Below are positions 33,538-46,562 of a stretch of 64,000 nucleotides of DNA, one piece after another. A program made the position numbers and the translations under genes. Position 1 is the first letter of the stretch. Each line of letters begins with the position of its first letter. The notes beneath the pieces are model-generated. The model was not told the origin of the DNA. It ran no database searches and saw nothing but the letters and a program-made list of their open reading frames with translations. This stretch comes from Mytilus edulis (taxonomy: Eukaryota; Mollusca; Bivalvia; Mytilida; Mytilidae), in contig NC_092345.1 in NCBI RefSeq assembly GCF_963676685.1, positions 83,765,592 to 83,829,591 on the forward strand, read 5' to 3'.

Positions 33538-36187
33538 TATAGCACCGCTCTGTGTAATGAGTCATTCTTGGCTATATAACACTACTCTGTGTAAGGAATC
33601 ACGCTTTGCTTCATACCACTAATGTTTTAATGAGTCATACTCGGCCATATAGCACCTCTCTGTGTTATGAGTCATGCTTGGCTATATAGCACTACTCTGT
33701 AATGAATCATGTTTGGCTTTATAGCACCGCTCTGTGTAATGGGTAATGCTTGGCTATATAGCACCACTCTGCAATGAGTAATTTTTTGGCTATTATAGCG
33801 CCACTCTGTGTAATGAGTCATGCTTGGCTTTATAGCACCAATCTGTGTTATGAGTCTTGCTTGGCTTTATAGCACCGCTCTGTGTAATGAGTCATGCTTG
33901 GCTATATAGCACCACTCTGTGCAATGAGTCATTATTGGCTATTATAGTTCCGCTCTGTGTAATAAGACATGCTTGGCTTTATACAACCGCTCTGTGTAAT
34001 GAGTCATGCTTGGCTGTATAGCACCACTCTGTGCATTGAGTCATTATTGCCTATTATAGCACCGCTCTGTGTAATGAGTCATGCTTGGCTTTATAGCACC
34101 ACTCTGTGTAATAAGTCATGCTTGGCCATATGGCACCGCTCTGTGTAATGAGTCATGATTGGCTTTATAGCACCGCTCTCTGTAATGAGTCATGCTTGGT
34201 TTTATAGCACCTATCTGTGTAATAAGTCATGCTTGGCTTTATAGCACCACTCTGTGTAATGAGTCATGCTTGGCTTCATAGCATCACTCTGTGTAATGAG
34301 TCATGATTGGCTTTATAGCACCACTCTGTGTAATAAGTCATGCTTGGCTATATAGCACCGCTCTCTGTACTGAGTCATGCTTGGCTTTAAAGCACCACTC
34401 TGTGTAATAAGTCATGCTTGGTTTTATAGCACCACTCTGTGTAATGAGTCATGCATGTCTTTATAGTACCAATCTTTTTAATGAGTCATACTTGGCTTTA
34501 TAGCACCAATCTTTGTAATGAGTCATGCTTGGCTTTATAGCACCACTCTGTGTTATGAGTCATGCTTGGCTTTATAGCACCAATCTTTGTAATGAATCAT
34601 GCTTGGTTTTATAGCACCACTCTGTGTAATGAGTCATGCTTGGCTTTATAGAACCGCTCTTTGTAATGAGTCATGCTTGGCTTTATAGCACCACTCTGTG
34701 TAATGAGTCATGCTTGGCTTTATAGCACCAATCTTTGTAATGAATCATGCTTGGTTTTATAGCACCACTCTGTGTAATGAGTCATGCTTGGCTTTATAGA
34801 ACCGCTCTTTGTAATGAGTCATGCTTGGCTTTATAGCACCACTCTCTGTAATGAGTCATGCTTGGCTTTATAGATCCGCTCTTTGTAATGAGCCATGCTT
34901 GGCTTTATAGCACCACCCTGTGTAATGAGTCATGCTTGGCTTTATAGAACCGCTCTTTGTAATGAGTCATGCTTGGCTTTATAACACCACTCTGTGTAAT
35001 GAGTCGTGCTTGGCTTTATAGAAACGCTCTTTGTAATGAGTCATGCTTGGCTTTATAGCACCACTATGTGTAATGAGTCATGCTTGGCTTTATAGCACCA
35101 CTCTGTGTAATGAGTCATGCTTGGCTTTATAGCACCAATCTTTGTAATGAGTCATGCTTGGCTTTATAGCACCACCCTGTGTAATGAGTCATGCTTGGCT
35201 TTATAGAACCGCTCTTTGTAATGAGTCATGCTTGGCTTTATAGCACCACTCTGTGTAATGAGTCATGCTTGGCTATATAGCACCGCTCTCTGTACTGAGT
35301 CATGCTTGGTTTTATAGCACCACTCTGTGTAATGAGTCATGCTTGGCTTTATAGAACCGTTCTTTGTAATGAGTCATGCTTGTCTATATAACACCACTCT
35401 TTGTAATAAGTCATGCTTGGCTTTATAGAACCGCTCTTTGTAATGAGTCATGCTTGGCTTTATATCACCACTATGTGTAATGAGTCATGCTTGGCTTTAT
35501 ATCACCACTATGTGTAATGAGTCATGCTTGGCTTTATAGCACCACTCTGTGTAATGAGTCATGCTTGGGTTTATAGCACCACTCTGTGTAATGAGTCATG
35601 CTTGGCTTTATAGCATCAATCTTTGTAATGAGTCATGCTTGGCTTTTATAGCACCACTATGTGTAATGAGTCATGCTTGGCTTTATAGCACCACACCACT
35701 CTGTGTAATATGTCATTTTGAACACTTTATTATGTGTAGCAACATTGATATGAAAGACATTCAAATGATGAATATGTTTTTCTTCATTAAATGCAATCAA
35801 TTTATGGTTCCCGATTTAAAAAGACAAAAATATAAGTCAATGATTGGTTATAGTATAACATTATTGTAAACAAAACCAATGCCTTTTATTATTTTTGTAT
35901 GTTAATCCATTTTGGAGAGAACGTGTGTTTTATCTGAATATATGTTTTATGAGTGTTTGTTAACCTTGGTTATTTTGAAGATAAGCTAGGCGATAAAAAG
36001 TAAAGATAACTTTTCTTTTTTACAGTAGAATAATTTATAGTGTATGAATTATAATAGTATACATTTACATTGTTAAAGAATTTAAAATGTCCGTGTACGA
36101 TCTATGGAAATTTTCGGGTATCTATCGTTTTGACAATTGCTAAAGTGTCACCATGGAAAATCATTTTTTTCAAAATACATTTTAGAA

Positions 36188-37858
36188 TTAGAAATTCTCC
36201 AGGACAAATATTTTGGATTTTTGTTTACTTTTTTCACTTCCAATATAAAAGTGTCGGTTATAATCCACAGACAGAGACTTTGGTTGTTCTATTCCCACCT
36301 TTTTGGTATCTAAATATTGCATTAAAATTCCTGTACTACTAAGAATATGTAGGAAATAATTATAACTCTCAGCAATCACAAAACTATCCGACTGTGAAGT
36401 TACAATGTCCATTGGTCTAAAAGGGCAATGTTCATTGTTTATCTCTGGATTTCCAGTATAGATATTTAAAACTTTCCCTCCATCATCCAGCACGATGATT
36501 CTCCCTAATAAATCGTTAGAGATAACATCTATAACAGCAATGTTACTGTTACTACTGGTAGTTACACGGACTGGTACACTAAATAACGGTCTGTTTTTGT
36601 TGTCAACTTCAAAAAGTTTTCTCCAACGCCCTGTTTGGTCCATTATGATCAGTTGTCCTGGTCCTTGAATTGGAAACCAACCCCCTTTCTCGGCTGCCCC
36701 TACTATAACCTTCTCATCACGAGTTATGTGAACGGCAAGTGTAGCTAAAGGAGAGACACTGAAATTTGAATTCTGTACTTTTTGTTTATCAGGCTGTATG
36801 TACACGAGGTTGGACGATTCAAGAATTGATGCAAGAATTTCCCCATTCGAAAAAGACGACATATCTATCATGTCGAGTTTTACATTCGGCAGTACTTTGA
36901 GGGTATCGCCGTCAGGGATTGCCTTTTGTACTTGTCTTGATGTATCGTTATAAACCCAGAAAGATCCGTCGGGACAAGAAACAAGATCATTGACAGCCTC
37001 GGTGTCAATTGTAAATTGAGTGACGACATGTAATTTTATGTCTTTTGAAATACTGTTTTCCAGCCTACCATGTTCAATGTTGGATAAGTCTCCCGGACAG
37101 AAGATTGGTATATGTTGAAATGAAGTCTTCACGTTGACTTCAAAGGTTGGCTCCAATGATTCTGAGAAAGAGAATACCTCTTGAGCATTTTGTGTTTCCG
37201 TTAATCGCACCAGTTCATCCCGTTTTTCTTTCAACGTCCTTTCTTTTCTCTTCGCCTCCCTTTCTTCTTTGGCAACTTGTTCTGTAAATGTTTTGAGACT
37301 CTGATCAAGTTCAGTAACAATTTGATTTGTTCGTTGCTTTATCTGTTCAACCAAAACTCTTTCAAAGTTAAAAACTTCTTGTTTAACCTTTTCATATGTA
37401 GATTGCTCACATGTCTTTCTTTCCTCTAGCTTGTTCGTCGCTGCAATTAGGAATTTGATTTTCTTTCCGATAGTCTTCTGTTCATTTTTAATACTTTCAA
37501 TACGATTTTCATATCCTTCGCTAATTTCTAACAAGTCGTGTTTCTTGTGGGTTTTAGCAACACATGTCGCGCACACAAGCTTGCCACAAGAATTGCAAAA
37601 AAGACAGGAGTTTTGTCCAGCATGTTTACTACATTTTAGCTTGGTAAAGTCTAGTTTATGTGGTTCAGTACCAGTCGATTTTTGTTTTCGACCAACATCC
37701 TTTATATTTACAACGGTATGATCCTGAGCCGATGGCCATTTTGGATGGACTACATCTCGGCATCTTTGACACATGAAGCGTCCACAGTCAATGCACTTCC
37801 ATTTCAGTTTACGATCATTTTCACAAATCTCACAAGTCAGTGCCGCCTGAATTTCCAT
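36188..37858 (-). CDS. TRIM-like protein: two B-boxes, coiled coil, propeller-like C-terminus, no RING
   Basis: A single-exon 556-residue protein. The start is fixed by an in-frame TAA 12 bases upstream of the ATG. B-box 1 ligands are C9, C12, C22, C25, C30, C33, H38 and H47. B-box 2 ligands are C76, H79, C88, C91, C96, C99, H104 and H107 (CHC3H2). A charged heptad-rich coiled coil spans about 110-240. The C-terminal half (about 275-550) has short repeats such as GQLIIMDQTGRW, GRIIVLDDGGKVLNIY and FLHILSSTGILMQYL that look like NHL-type propeller blades. RING is absent, so ubiquitin-ligase activity is not expected from this chain. Such intronless B-box proteins form large families in bivalves and are often linked to immunity; a specific role cannot be read here. 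Low-coordinate side: a minisatellite begins 480 bp past the stop, with two decayed copies of this gene's 3' end. Confidence 0.9.
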   Translation of the reverse strand: MEIQAALTCEICENDRKLKWKCIDCGRFMCQRCRDVVHPKWPSAQDHTVVNIKDVGRKQKSTGTEPHKLDFTKLKCSKHAGQNSCLFCNSCGKLVCATCVAKTHKKHDLLEISEGYENRIESIKNEQKTIGKKIKFLIAATNKLEERKTCEQSTYEKVKQEVFNFERVLVEQIKQRTNQIVTELDQSLKTFTEQVAKEEREAKRKERTLKEKRDELVRLTETQNAQEVFSFSESLEPTFEVNVKTSFQHIPIFCPGDLSNIEHGRLENSISKDIKLHVVTQFTIDTEAVNDLVSCPDGSFWVYNDTSRQVQKAIPDGDTLKVLPNVKLDMIDMSSFSNGEILASILESSNLVYIQPDKQKVQNSNFSVSPLATLAVHITRDEKVIVGAAEKGGWFPIQGPGQLIIMDQTGRWRKLFEVDNKNRPLFSVPVRVTTSSNSNIAVIDVISNDLLGRIIVLDDGGKVLNIYTGNPEINNEHCPFRPMDIVTSQSDSFVIAESYNYFLHILSSTGILMQYLDTKKVGIEQPKSLSVDYNRHFYIGSEKSKQKSKIFVLENF

Positions 37859-38429
37859 TTTAACTGCTTTTTACTGATTGCTCAGTCGACATTTTGTTAT
37901 TATTGATTAAATTTTGTTAAAGGAAATGTGAGATTTAAATTTCTGTGTAGACATGCAGATATATTAAGTACACAAACTTTCTTTTTTATCAGCGAAAACT
38001 GGCTAGTTCTTCAAATTCTTTTTAAAATGAGTACTAGTGTCTCTGGATATTTTCCAGAAAATTGTTTGGAAGAATATTGCATTGAAATTTAAGTAGGTTC
38101 GTTACCTAATTTTAAAAGAAGTTAATAAACATTTTATTTATTTGTTTGGACTACATTTCATAAATGAGACCAGTGAACGTTTGATTAGTTTTGTAAAGAT
38201 TGTATTGATTGGTAAAACGTTTAATTTTATCCACCCTAATAAAAGAATCGATCTTCATTGTCAGCATGTTTATTTTTTTTACTAACTAAACCATTTTCAC
38301 AAACCTCAAGTCTATTATATGTTAGGTCCAAGTAACATCTTATCCAGTCAGAGCATTTACCATCCAAGATCAGATGTATTCATTAAAACAAACACAGTTC
38401 ATGTAGAATAATGTAAAGAGAAGGTATGG

Positions 38430-39010
38430 CTCAACTATCAATCTTTGCATGGTTTCACTCAAGTATCTGACCAATATTATAAAGTGTATTACCTCGAAGA
38501 GAACAGTGTGGCATGCCATAGCTGTGTGCCATCTACTAGTATCTCAAATACAAATGGAACCTTCGAGGAGATCATTTCCACTCATATTGAGCCTCATAGT
38601 AAAAAAAAACTTGAGAATAGAACCTGTGGTTTCAGGCGAACGGATATTTTGGTCCTGCATTCTATTGTATGAATCATAAATTAAACCGAAACCGCATCCT
38701 TATCAGACTGAGACGGTGCGAGTTATTGTTTAAGAAATGCAGACAACAAGGCCTTGCAGCACGCGGAATAGATTCCTGCAATGGAATCATACCTGTGTAG
38801 CCTTCTCTGCAATGCAGTGCTTTATTGTACAACAAAATGCAGTATGCGGTAGTATCTTGCACTAAAACGATGTATTTCCATGCCCTGTCCGCAAAATATC
38901 GGAGGCATATCGTTGTACACCTATTCGTCGGTCCGTCCGTCCTACATAAGGCATACGTTTTGTTCAGCTGACTACCCTTCATATTTTTATAAGGAAAATC
39001 TATCATATTT
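38430..39010. other. Unassigned stretch with modest open frames
   Basis: Overlapping open frames of 75-110 codons occur on both strands (for example minus 38674-39006), in sequence a little richer in GC than the surroundings. None shows a domain I recognise, and the two plus-strand frames overlap each other. I would not call a gene here; decayed repeat is as likely. Confidence 0.2.
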
Positions 39011-39343
39011 TGTAGGATGTTCGTTCATATACTTACGGTGTGCATAAGATCTAGAACTTTGATATTATGACATAATGTAGGGTAGGGTGTTATCATATAT
39101 AGTAATGGTGTGCATACTGTCAGAATTTTCTGTTTCTTTAAATTTTCCACAGATTGTTACAATTTTCAAATATAAAGGATTAAATCACAACAAATGCGGA
39201 TACTATCTAATGATCATAAACAAGCTTCTGTCCTAGTTTCGTAGAAATCCAGGTTAGTTTAAAAAAGTTATTAAAATTTCAAAAAGGCAGTGGCTCCGGC
39301 AAAATAGCCTCTAAATAGCCTCTTAGGTGCCATTTTACCGGCT

Positions 39344-39386
39344 CCGGCAAAATAGCGATTTATATAGAGTTTTGCTATTTTGCCGG
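39344..39386. repeat. Hairpin CCGGCAAAATAGC / GCTATTTTGCCGG
   Basis: Perfect 13-bp arms around a short AT-rich loop. A direct copy of the left arm (GGCTCCGGCAAAATAGC) lies just upstream at about 39292-39308. It is probably part of a small repeat element. Confidence 0.7.
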
Positions 39387-39539
39387 TTTAATTTCAGATT
39401 TTTAATCAAGAGTATATGAAATATATTTTTTAAGGAAACTATTTATGAACAAATGATACATTAGGCTAGATGGCAATAACCTTATTGTTCGCCTTGTCTT
39501 CCTAGTCATGAAATTTTGGTGAACTGCACTTATTTAATT

Positions 39540-39960
39540 ACATGTACTGTGTGTTTGTTAGATGTATGTTATGTTCTTCTTCAACTAATTATAGTTCGTT
39601 TTTATGTTGTACTGTTACACCATTGTCCTATGTTAGGGGAGTGTTGGGATCCCGCTATAATGTTTATCCCCGCCACATTCTGTATGTATGTGCCTGTCCC
39701 AAGTCAGGAGGTTGTAATTCAGTGGTTGTCGTTTGCTGATGTGTTAAATATTTTGTTTTTCGTTCATTTTTGTACAAACTTAGGCCGTTAGTATTTTAGT
39801 TTGAACTGTTTTACATTTGTCATTTCGGTGCCTCTTATAGCTGAATATGCGGTATGGGCTATATGGCCGTACGGTGACCTATAGTTGTTAATTTCTGTGT
39901 CATTTGGTCCCTTGCGGAGAGTTGTGTCATTGGCAATCATAATACATCTTCTTTTTTTTT
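39540..39960 (+). repeat. Long copy of the 'GTTGTCTCATTGGCA'-type mussel repeat
   Basis: Ordered blocks are TTAGGGGAGTGTTGGGATCC, CCCCGCCACATTCTG, TGCCTGTCCCAAGTCAGGAG, TAATTCAGTGGTTGTCGTTT, GGCCGTTAGTATTTTAGTTT, GTACGGTGACCTATAGTTGT and GAGAGTTGTGTCATTGGCAA. The two overlapping plus-strand frames here are not genes. Pieces of the same consensus recur at 60280-60400, 60600-60690 and 61130-61210. Confidence 0.75.
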
Positions 39961-40630
39961 TATACATACGTTAATATCTGTTGAACATTGAACGTTTGAA
40001 AATGGAAAATAACAAATGTGTTATCAAACACACTGGATTTTCGACTGATATGAAGAGCTACAGCCGGTTTTTGAGTACTTTAAAACGAGAAACGACTCGA
40101 GGACTATAAAATTCATGACAACCAGATAAAACTTTAATATTAATCTATAGTCTATGGTGCATAAAATATTGTAAGAAAGGTAAAAAAAATATTGTACACA
40201 CGATGCATAGAAATATAGCTATTGGCATCATTTATTCTGAATGTCGAATACTGAAATGTATACATCTGCAAATTTTACAAAAGTGATGCAGACGCAAAAG
40301 AATCAAGTCTTATGGTAGCACCTTTATTGTGCCAGTCTTAAAAACAAATCATAAAAATGCAAGACACTGGTTTTGTAAAGCTCGTTAAGCAGTTTGAGGT
40401 TGTTGGGTGCTTTTTTTTTGTTTCAAAACTAATAGGATATTTTCTTTAAAGTTTTAATCAGAATGTCGATTTTTTTTATATATGGGTTCATATGCTTTCA
40501 TCAGAGATTTCAATTTATTATAAAAAAAAAAATAGAATAAAAATGTCATTTTACGCTTCAAAATATATTGAAAGAATATTCAACAATACTTGTTTGTGAA
40601 TCTGTTTGTGATGTTACCACAACAAAACTA

Positions 40631-41650
40631 GAGGCTCTAAAGAGCCTATGTCGCTCACCTGTATTTACTGATGCTTTGGAAATCATGTAAAATAAGGTTA
40701 AAATCATAATTTATAGTATAAGATATCATTAGATACTATAATAGTATCCAAGATAATAGCAAAAAACTGCAACATTTCCATAAAATTACTAACTCAGGGG
40801 CAGCAACCCAACAACTGGTAGACGGATTTGTCTGAAAATTTCAGGGCAGATATAACTAAATCCGATGAGCATTTTTGCCGGTCAAATTTGCTCTAAATGC
40901 TTCAGTTTCAGAGATATAAACCAAAAACTGCATTTTACCCTATGTACTATTTTTAGCCATGTCTGCCATCTTGGTTTGCAGACAGGGTCATCGGATACAT
41001 TTTTAAAACTAGATACTCTAATGATCATTGTGGACAAGTTTGATTACATTTTGTCTTAGTAGTTTCAGAGGAGAAGATTATTGTAAAAGATTACAAAAAT
41101 TTAAGAAAAATTGGTCGAATTGACTATAAAGGGCAATAACTCCTGAAGGGGTCAACTGACCATTTTGATCATTTGACTTATTTGTAGATCTTACTTTGCT
41201 GAACATTATTGTTGTTTACAGTTTATCTCTATCTAAAATAATATTCAAGATAATAACCAATAACGGCAAAATTTCCTTAAAATTACCAATTAAGGGGTAC
41301 CAACCCAACCACAGGTTCTCCGATTCATCTGAAAATTTCAGAGCAGATAGATCTTGACCTAATAAACAATTTTACCCCTGTCAGATCTGCTCTAAATGCT
41401 TTGGTTTCAGAGATATAATCCAAAATCTACATTTTATCCCTATGTTCTATTTTTAGCCATGGCAGCCATCTTGGTTGGTTAGCCAGGTCACTGGACACAT
41501 TTTTTAAACTAGATACCCCAATGATGATTGTGGCAAAGTTTGGTGTAATTTGGCCCAATAGTCTCAGAGGAGAAGATTTTTATGAAAGTTAACGACGACA
41601 GACAATGATGGACGCAAAGTGATGAGAAAACCTCACCTGGCCCTTCGGGT
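40631..41650 (+). mobile_element. Dimeric non-autonomous element, 'AGAGGCTCTAAAGAGCC' family
   Basis: The left end has the hairpin GAGGCTCTAAAGAGCC and CGCTCACCTG; the right end has GATGAGAAAACCTCACCTGG and a GGCCCTTCGGGT hairpin. CAAAACTA is found immediately outside both ends (40623-40630 and 41651-41658). The body consists of two diverged ~500-bp modules, each with CAACCCAACNA, TCTGCTCTAAATGCTT, GGTTTCAGAGATATAA and a CTATTTTTAGCCATG block. A second copy lies at 49192-50317. Common in bivalves; non-coding. Confidence 0.75.
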
Positions 41651-41699
41651 CAAAACTACCTCCTTATATATGTTTAATTCAAAAGGGTAGATAAGTAAA

Positions 41700-42500
41700 C
41701 AGAATATACTCATTACCCGCACATGACTGAGAGTGTACACACTGAAATGTCTCACCTGTTTAATTGACCATTAATTAAATGTTGATAGTCCTATAAGTTT
41801 AAAGTTTTACTATGTAAGTATCACATAAATTTAACATGCTCCAAGTAAATGAGGTCAAGGTAAAATAAACCAAGCCAAACATATATGTTAACCTTACAAT
41901 CATTCCATACACTGAATATTGTTAACCTATTGCATGTATACAAGAAACAGACCAACCATGAAACTTTATACATTGTATTATCATTTAATGAACCATGAAA
42001 ATGAGGTCCAGGTCAGAAGAACCCTGACAGACAGACATTTGCACCCTCCAACTCTTCAACAGATCAAATATAGTTGACCAATTGCATAAAATTTCTAAAA
42101 AACAAACTTAAACAGGAAAACTTAACATTGAGCAATGAGCCGTGAAAATGAGATCAAGGTCAAATAAAACGAGCCAGACTGACATGTACAACATAAAATA
42201 TTTCTATACACTAAATGTAGTTGACCTATTGCATACAGTATTAGAAAAACAGACAAAAACACACAACTTAACTATAACCACTTAACCATGGAAATGAGAT
42301 CAAGGTCAGATAACAGCTGCCAGTTGAAATGTACACCTAACAATCATTCCATATACAAAATATAGCAGAACTAGTGCTTATAGTATCTTAGATATAAGAC
42401 TTGACCACAAAAACTTAACCTTGTTAACTGATGTTGAGGTCAGATGAAAATTGTCTGACAAGCAGGAGGATCCTGCAAGGTATCTTATGCAAGATAGCTC
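41700..42500 (+). repeat. Dispersed tandem array, 'GAGGTCAAGGTCA' family
   Basis: About five units of ~147 bp. It begins CACACTGAAATGTCTCACCT, like the copy at 48880-51050, and ends with GACAAGCAGGAGGATCCTGC. Nuclear-receptor-like sites here are diverged (AGATCAAGGTCA twice). Confidence 0.7.
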
Positions 42501-42509
42501 ATCTTACCT

Positions 42510-45500
42510 TAAAATAGAAAACTTTGAACAATGAGATAACGCTTATGCCACATCAGTATAACATCATTTTATTACAAATAGCTTTGAATTCCATCAAATC
42601 AAATGGGCACACTGCAAATCAACATAAGTACTACAGTACCATATCAGTATAAAATACTACACGAATGTGTTTTACCAACACAACCTATCACATTGTAATC
42701 AACAGAATAACTAGGCAAATCACATTGGTATATTTTATTTCATCTTTTCTTTTAAATTATAAACACATTTGTTTTTTATTAATAAACTCTTGTAAATATT
42801 ATATGTATAATAATTTTTAAAATAACCATAAAATTATAAAATAATACAAAACCAGTAAAAATAAAAAATCTGGAATGGAAGATAAAAACAGAACATATAA
42901 AGTGGACGGAATACGAGGATGATAGTAAATGGAACATTGAAGTGTGTTGAGACAATGTATGCAGTATTTTACAGTGCGATTAACAAATACTTAAACACAC
43001 AAATATAGAAGCATGTAATAAACCCACAGAAATAAATGTTTTCTCAACATCAAGAAAACAGAAAAATTACACGAGCAGTAAAAATTTAAAGTTTATAATC
43101 ACAACAAAAAATTTGGCAAAGGGGAGGGTTAAGGACACCCCACCACTTGTATCCGAAAAGAAAAGGATTTAACATGTAATTGCAATCTTCTATAATTTCA
43201 CATAAGATTAATCACATGAAAGATAAGTTTGGTATACAAATGAGACACAAAGTTTATGATGTTGGGCTTCATTTACACCAAGCCAACTTTGAAGATTTTT
43301 TTTAAAATTTTCAATTTTAAAAATAACCCAGATATTTAAAATAGGGAATTTATCTAGAGTGAAATGCTATTATTTATCTAGTTCTTGATAGATACAAAAG
43401 TTTGCAAATATGTGAATGAAAATATAAACCCACAATTTGAAATCTATGAATATTATAGAAATCATATTTTAAACTAATTTCTAACTCTCTTTGTTTTGAG
43501 AATGTGCTGTAACAATTATAAACAATTTCAATTACATGTGAAAAATATAGTAGATGTGTGTAAAACATGGGTGAGATATCAACAAATAAAGAGGATTTTA
43601 GGAAATGGAGTATATTAACGAAAGTATTAGAATAACGCTGATATATACATATATTCTTATTTGGCCCTTCAACACAGTAAACAGCAGTGAACTTGCGATA
43701 TGCAATTCATCCACATTTTAACCATTGACATTTTTAACGGTGGTAAGATAACGAAAAGTCTACAAGGTTACATAAAAAAAATTGAATTTACTCTATATAC
43801 TTGAAGAAAAAGATTTTTTTTAAAAATCCTATTGATTTAAAGGAAGGAAAAAATGAGATGCAAACAAAAAATTCAACAAAAATTGTATCAGATTCATTGA
43901 AAACATTTTGACAAGCTAAAACTTTCCAGTGTTAGACACAGTTACAAATATATTTGGCTGTATCAAATGCATGGTATAAATTAACAATAATATTATAATT
44001 CATTTCTAAGAAACTTAACCAGTGTTGTCTATTACAGTGACCTTTATAATAGCTTAGTTCTAACAATAGAACTTTCACTGATATATAATAACTGACTCCT
44101 GACAAATTCACCTAAATGCAAGATTTAACCAAACTAAGACATCTGTTTCATTTAAACACACGGAAGAACATATTGCACTTGTTCAGATATTATATACATT
44201 TGATGTTAATGTGTTTGAATATGTTAACCAATGATGATCAGTAATTTTATGTTAAATATTCAGAAATAATAAAGGCAAGATCTTTGTTGTAGAAATAAGA
44301 ATTCCATCTAAACAGAGGTAACCTTTCCGAAAACACATATTTTACTTAACCGAAAACTTGTTGTTTCATGTTATCTTCAGACAATATTGTCTGCTTTAAT
44401 AGTTTTCTTCCATAAAACCAGATTTTTTTTTTCTATTGCATTTTAAGGCTCCACTTACATTAGAAAAACAAAATGATTAATCACATATTAACAAGGTAAT
44501 CTTTTAAAATTTCTATCAAACCAGATTAATAAAATGTAAATTCAAATTTCATAGAATTTGAGGGCTTATATCGACATGAATTTAATGCACTTCCCTTTGT
44601 CTGTATGAATAATTTTGAACATTGTCTACTTTATAATTTGTGATAAACATACCTAGACATTTCTTGCCCTTAGCTTCCTTCAGCATGTTAAAATATTTTT
44701 TGATAAAATTATGAGCTATTACTACATTAACTTTCTATGAGGACATTATGCATGTGTTTTCAGCTATTCTATATAAATTAGGTATGATGTGCTAATGAAT
44801 GAATATAAAACCCTTTGTGGTAATGTATACTACTCTGAAATAAAAGTGCTAAATATAAAAGCCTTTGTGGTAATGTATACTACTCTGAAATACAAGTGCT
44901 AAATATTGTCAAGAGGATTAATCTAAGCAGTGATTTAATTTCCTGGTTTTAAAGCATCAAACAAGTTTGCTAGGTTTTATTTGGCCTCTTTACTTGTCCT
45001 TGACTCTTATCTTTTTTAAAGATCAAAATTTACACTAGGGAATATTTTCACCATTTCTTTTTGATCTTTTAAAATCGAGAAATTAACCAAAACCTAAACT
45101 CTTAATATATCCCACTTGACAGTGTAATATTTACTCTAGGCTTAAATACTGTTAGAATTCTTCTCAATACTGAACACATTCATTTAAAATCTTAAACAGA
45201 TATTGATTTTTGTTTTATAAATTAAATATAATTCTATGATGGTTTATACTATCAATGGTTAACATCAACCAAATTTGACACATTAAATAATGTAGTCACT
45301 ATTTCCCGGGAGACAAATTTCAATTAGTGAGCAACAAATCAGATTAATTTTGTTACCTTCCAATGTTATTAAAAAGGTAGACAGTGCATAAAAATTACAA
45401 AAATTGAGCACACACAAGGCAAAACAAAAAGCAAATGAAAATCTAATATTGCAGTTCTTCCTCTTCAAGTAACAGTGAGACTATCAACAAGATACAGAAG

Positions 45501-46555
45501 CTTACAAGTTCACCAATATTTTAAAATAGGCTTAAAAATACATCTTTCACCCTGAAAAGGTGTGAGAAATAATTATTGTCTTTTCATGGAAATTGGTAAC
45601 CCATAAAATAATTTTCCTACAGTGTAAGCTTGTAAATGCAAAAATAGAAACCAAAATAAAATTCTATTTACAACAGTATAACAATCCAGACAGTGACTAT
45701 AGGTCTGATAAAAACAAAATATAGATTCAAGCAAAATGTGAGTTTTTGAATCTAAATAACAAGAATTCTAATAAAACTAAATATCTATGTAAAAATCAAT
45801 GATTGAACAAATCACAACAATGTCATACACTGTGTAAAACTTACTTTACAGTGTAATAATTATTAAAGTGCATTATGGGAATAAGCAACTAAATCAAATA
45901 CTATTGCCTTTAAAAGACAAAAGTTATTCTGTATATAAATAATATATTTCTTATATTTTAGTTTGAACTCGTAAATATAAGAAGGCACCTCTTAAATATT
46001 TTAACATTCACAATAAATTAAAACATACAAAAACCATACCCATGTCGATTCAAGATATACCTAGAAATAAGAACTTACAGTTTAAATTAATTTTATGGAA
46101 CAACAATCACTATATTTACATAAAAATGGCAAATAAATTAAATTTATGACGGAAAGTTTACAGTAATAATAAGCACATTGAAACAAACTTAATTTTCAAA
46201 AAAATACATACCAAGCACAGATACATTGTATTTAGATATTTTATAAAATGATTATTAAGGCTAGTCTCATGTCTTTATTGACAAATTAGCATGGAACTGA
46301 GAACCTACTTGGTTTCTTTAGATAAAACATATAATCTACAAGTAAATAAATGACTTGTTCTTACATAGCCTACAACAAGCATGGTACATGTTAATGGTTA
46401 GATTAAAGATTTTAGTACTTTTGATAACCAAGCAACTGTTTATAAATTTCTATTGAGCTTATGACAGACTGGAAACTTTCTCTTAAAGATTGACTTGATC
46501 CTTGTTTGTACTGATGACTGTATCCTTGTTCCTACTGATGACTGGGAGGTAAGAT
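42510..46555. other. AT-rich sequence downstream of the ceramide-kinase-like gene
   Basis: Largely unique-looking AT-rich sequence with no coding evidence. It lies just past the stop codon of the minus-strand gene, so part of it may be a long 3' UTR. A 50-bp direct duplication lies at 44802-44901 (containing CCTTTGTGGTAATGTATACT). Short minus-strand frames are composition artefacts. Confidence 0.4.
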
Positions 46556-46562
46556 ATTGTTT

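Larger units (their letters stand above)
32055..34794. repeat. Second copy of the 2740-bp tandem duplication
   Basis: Nearly identical to the preceding 2740 bp, including the TRIM tail, its nonsense codon and the MITE. Every feature recurs at exactly +2740. See the first copy for the boundary reasoning. Confidence 0.9.
27594..35705. repeat. 8-kb minisatellite array, ~37-bp unit
   Basis: The unit contains AATGAGTCATGCTTGGCT, then TATAGCACCACTCTGTGT, in head-to-tail order, roughly 150 copies in total. Units from 27.6 to 29.6 kb mostly read GAGTCGTG, GAATCATG or GAGTCTTG, while those from 30.8 kb on mostly read GAGTCATG. A higher-order repeat of 405 bp (11 units) is visible: the block starting at 27961 recurs at 28366. 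The array is broken twice by TRIM-tail fragments plus a MITE and ends 480 bases from the TRIM-like gene's stop codon. Open frames through it are translation of the unit and not genes. Confidence 0.95.

Noticed and set aside
27594-35705. CRISPR-like array of regular repeats
   Set aside because: Units are head-to-tail without unique spacers and the genome is eukaryotic; it is a minisatellite.
38445-38679. Two overlapping plus-strand frames as a gene
   Set aside because: They overlap in different frames, have no family resemblance and no splice partners I can follow.
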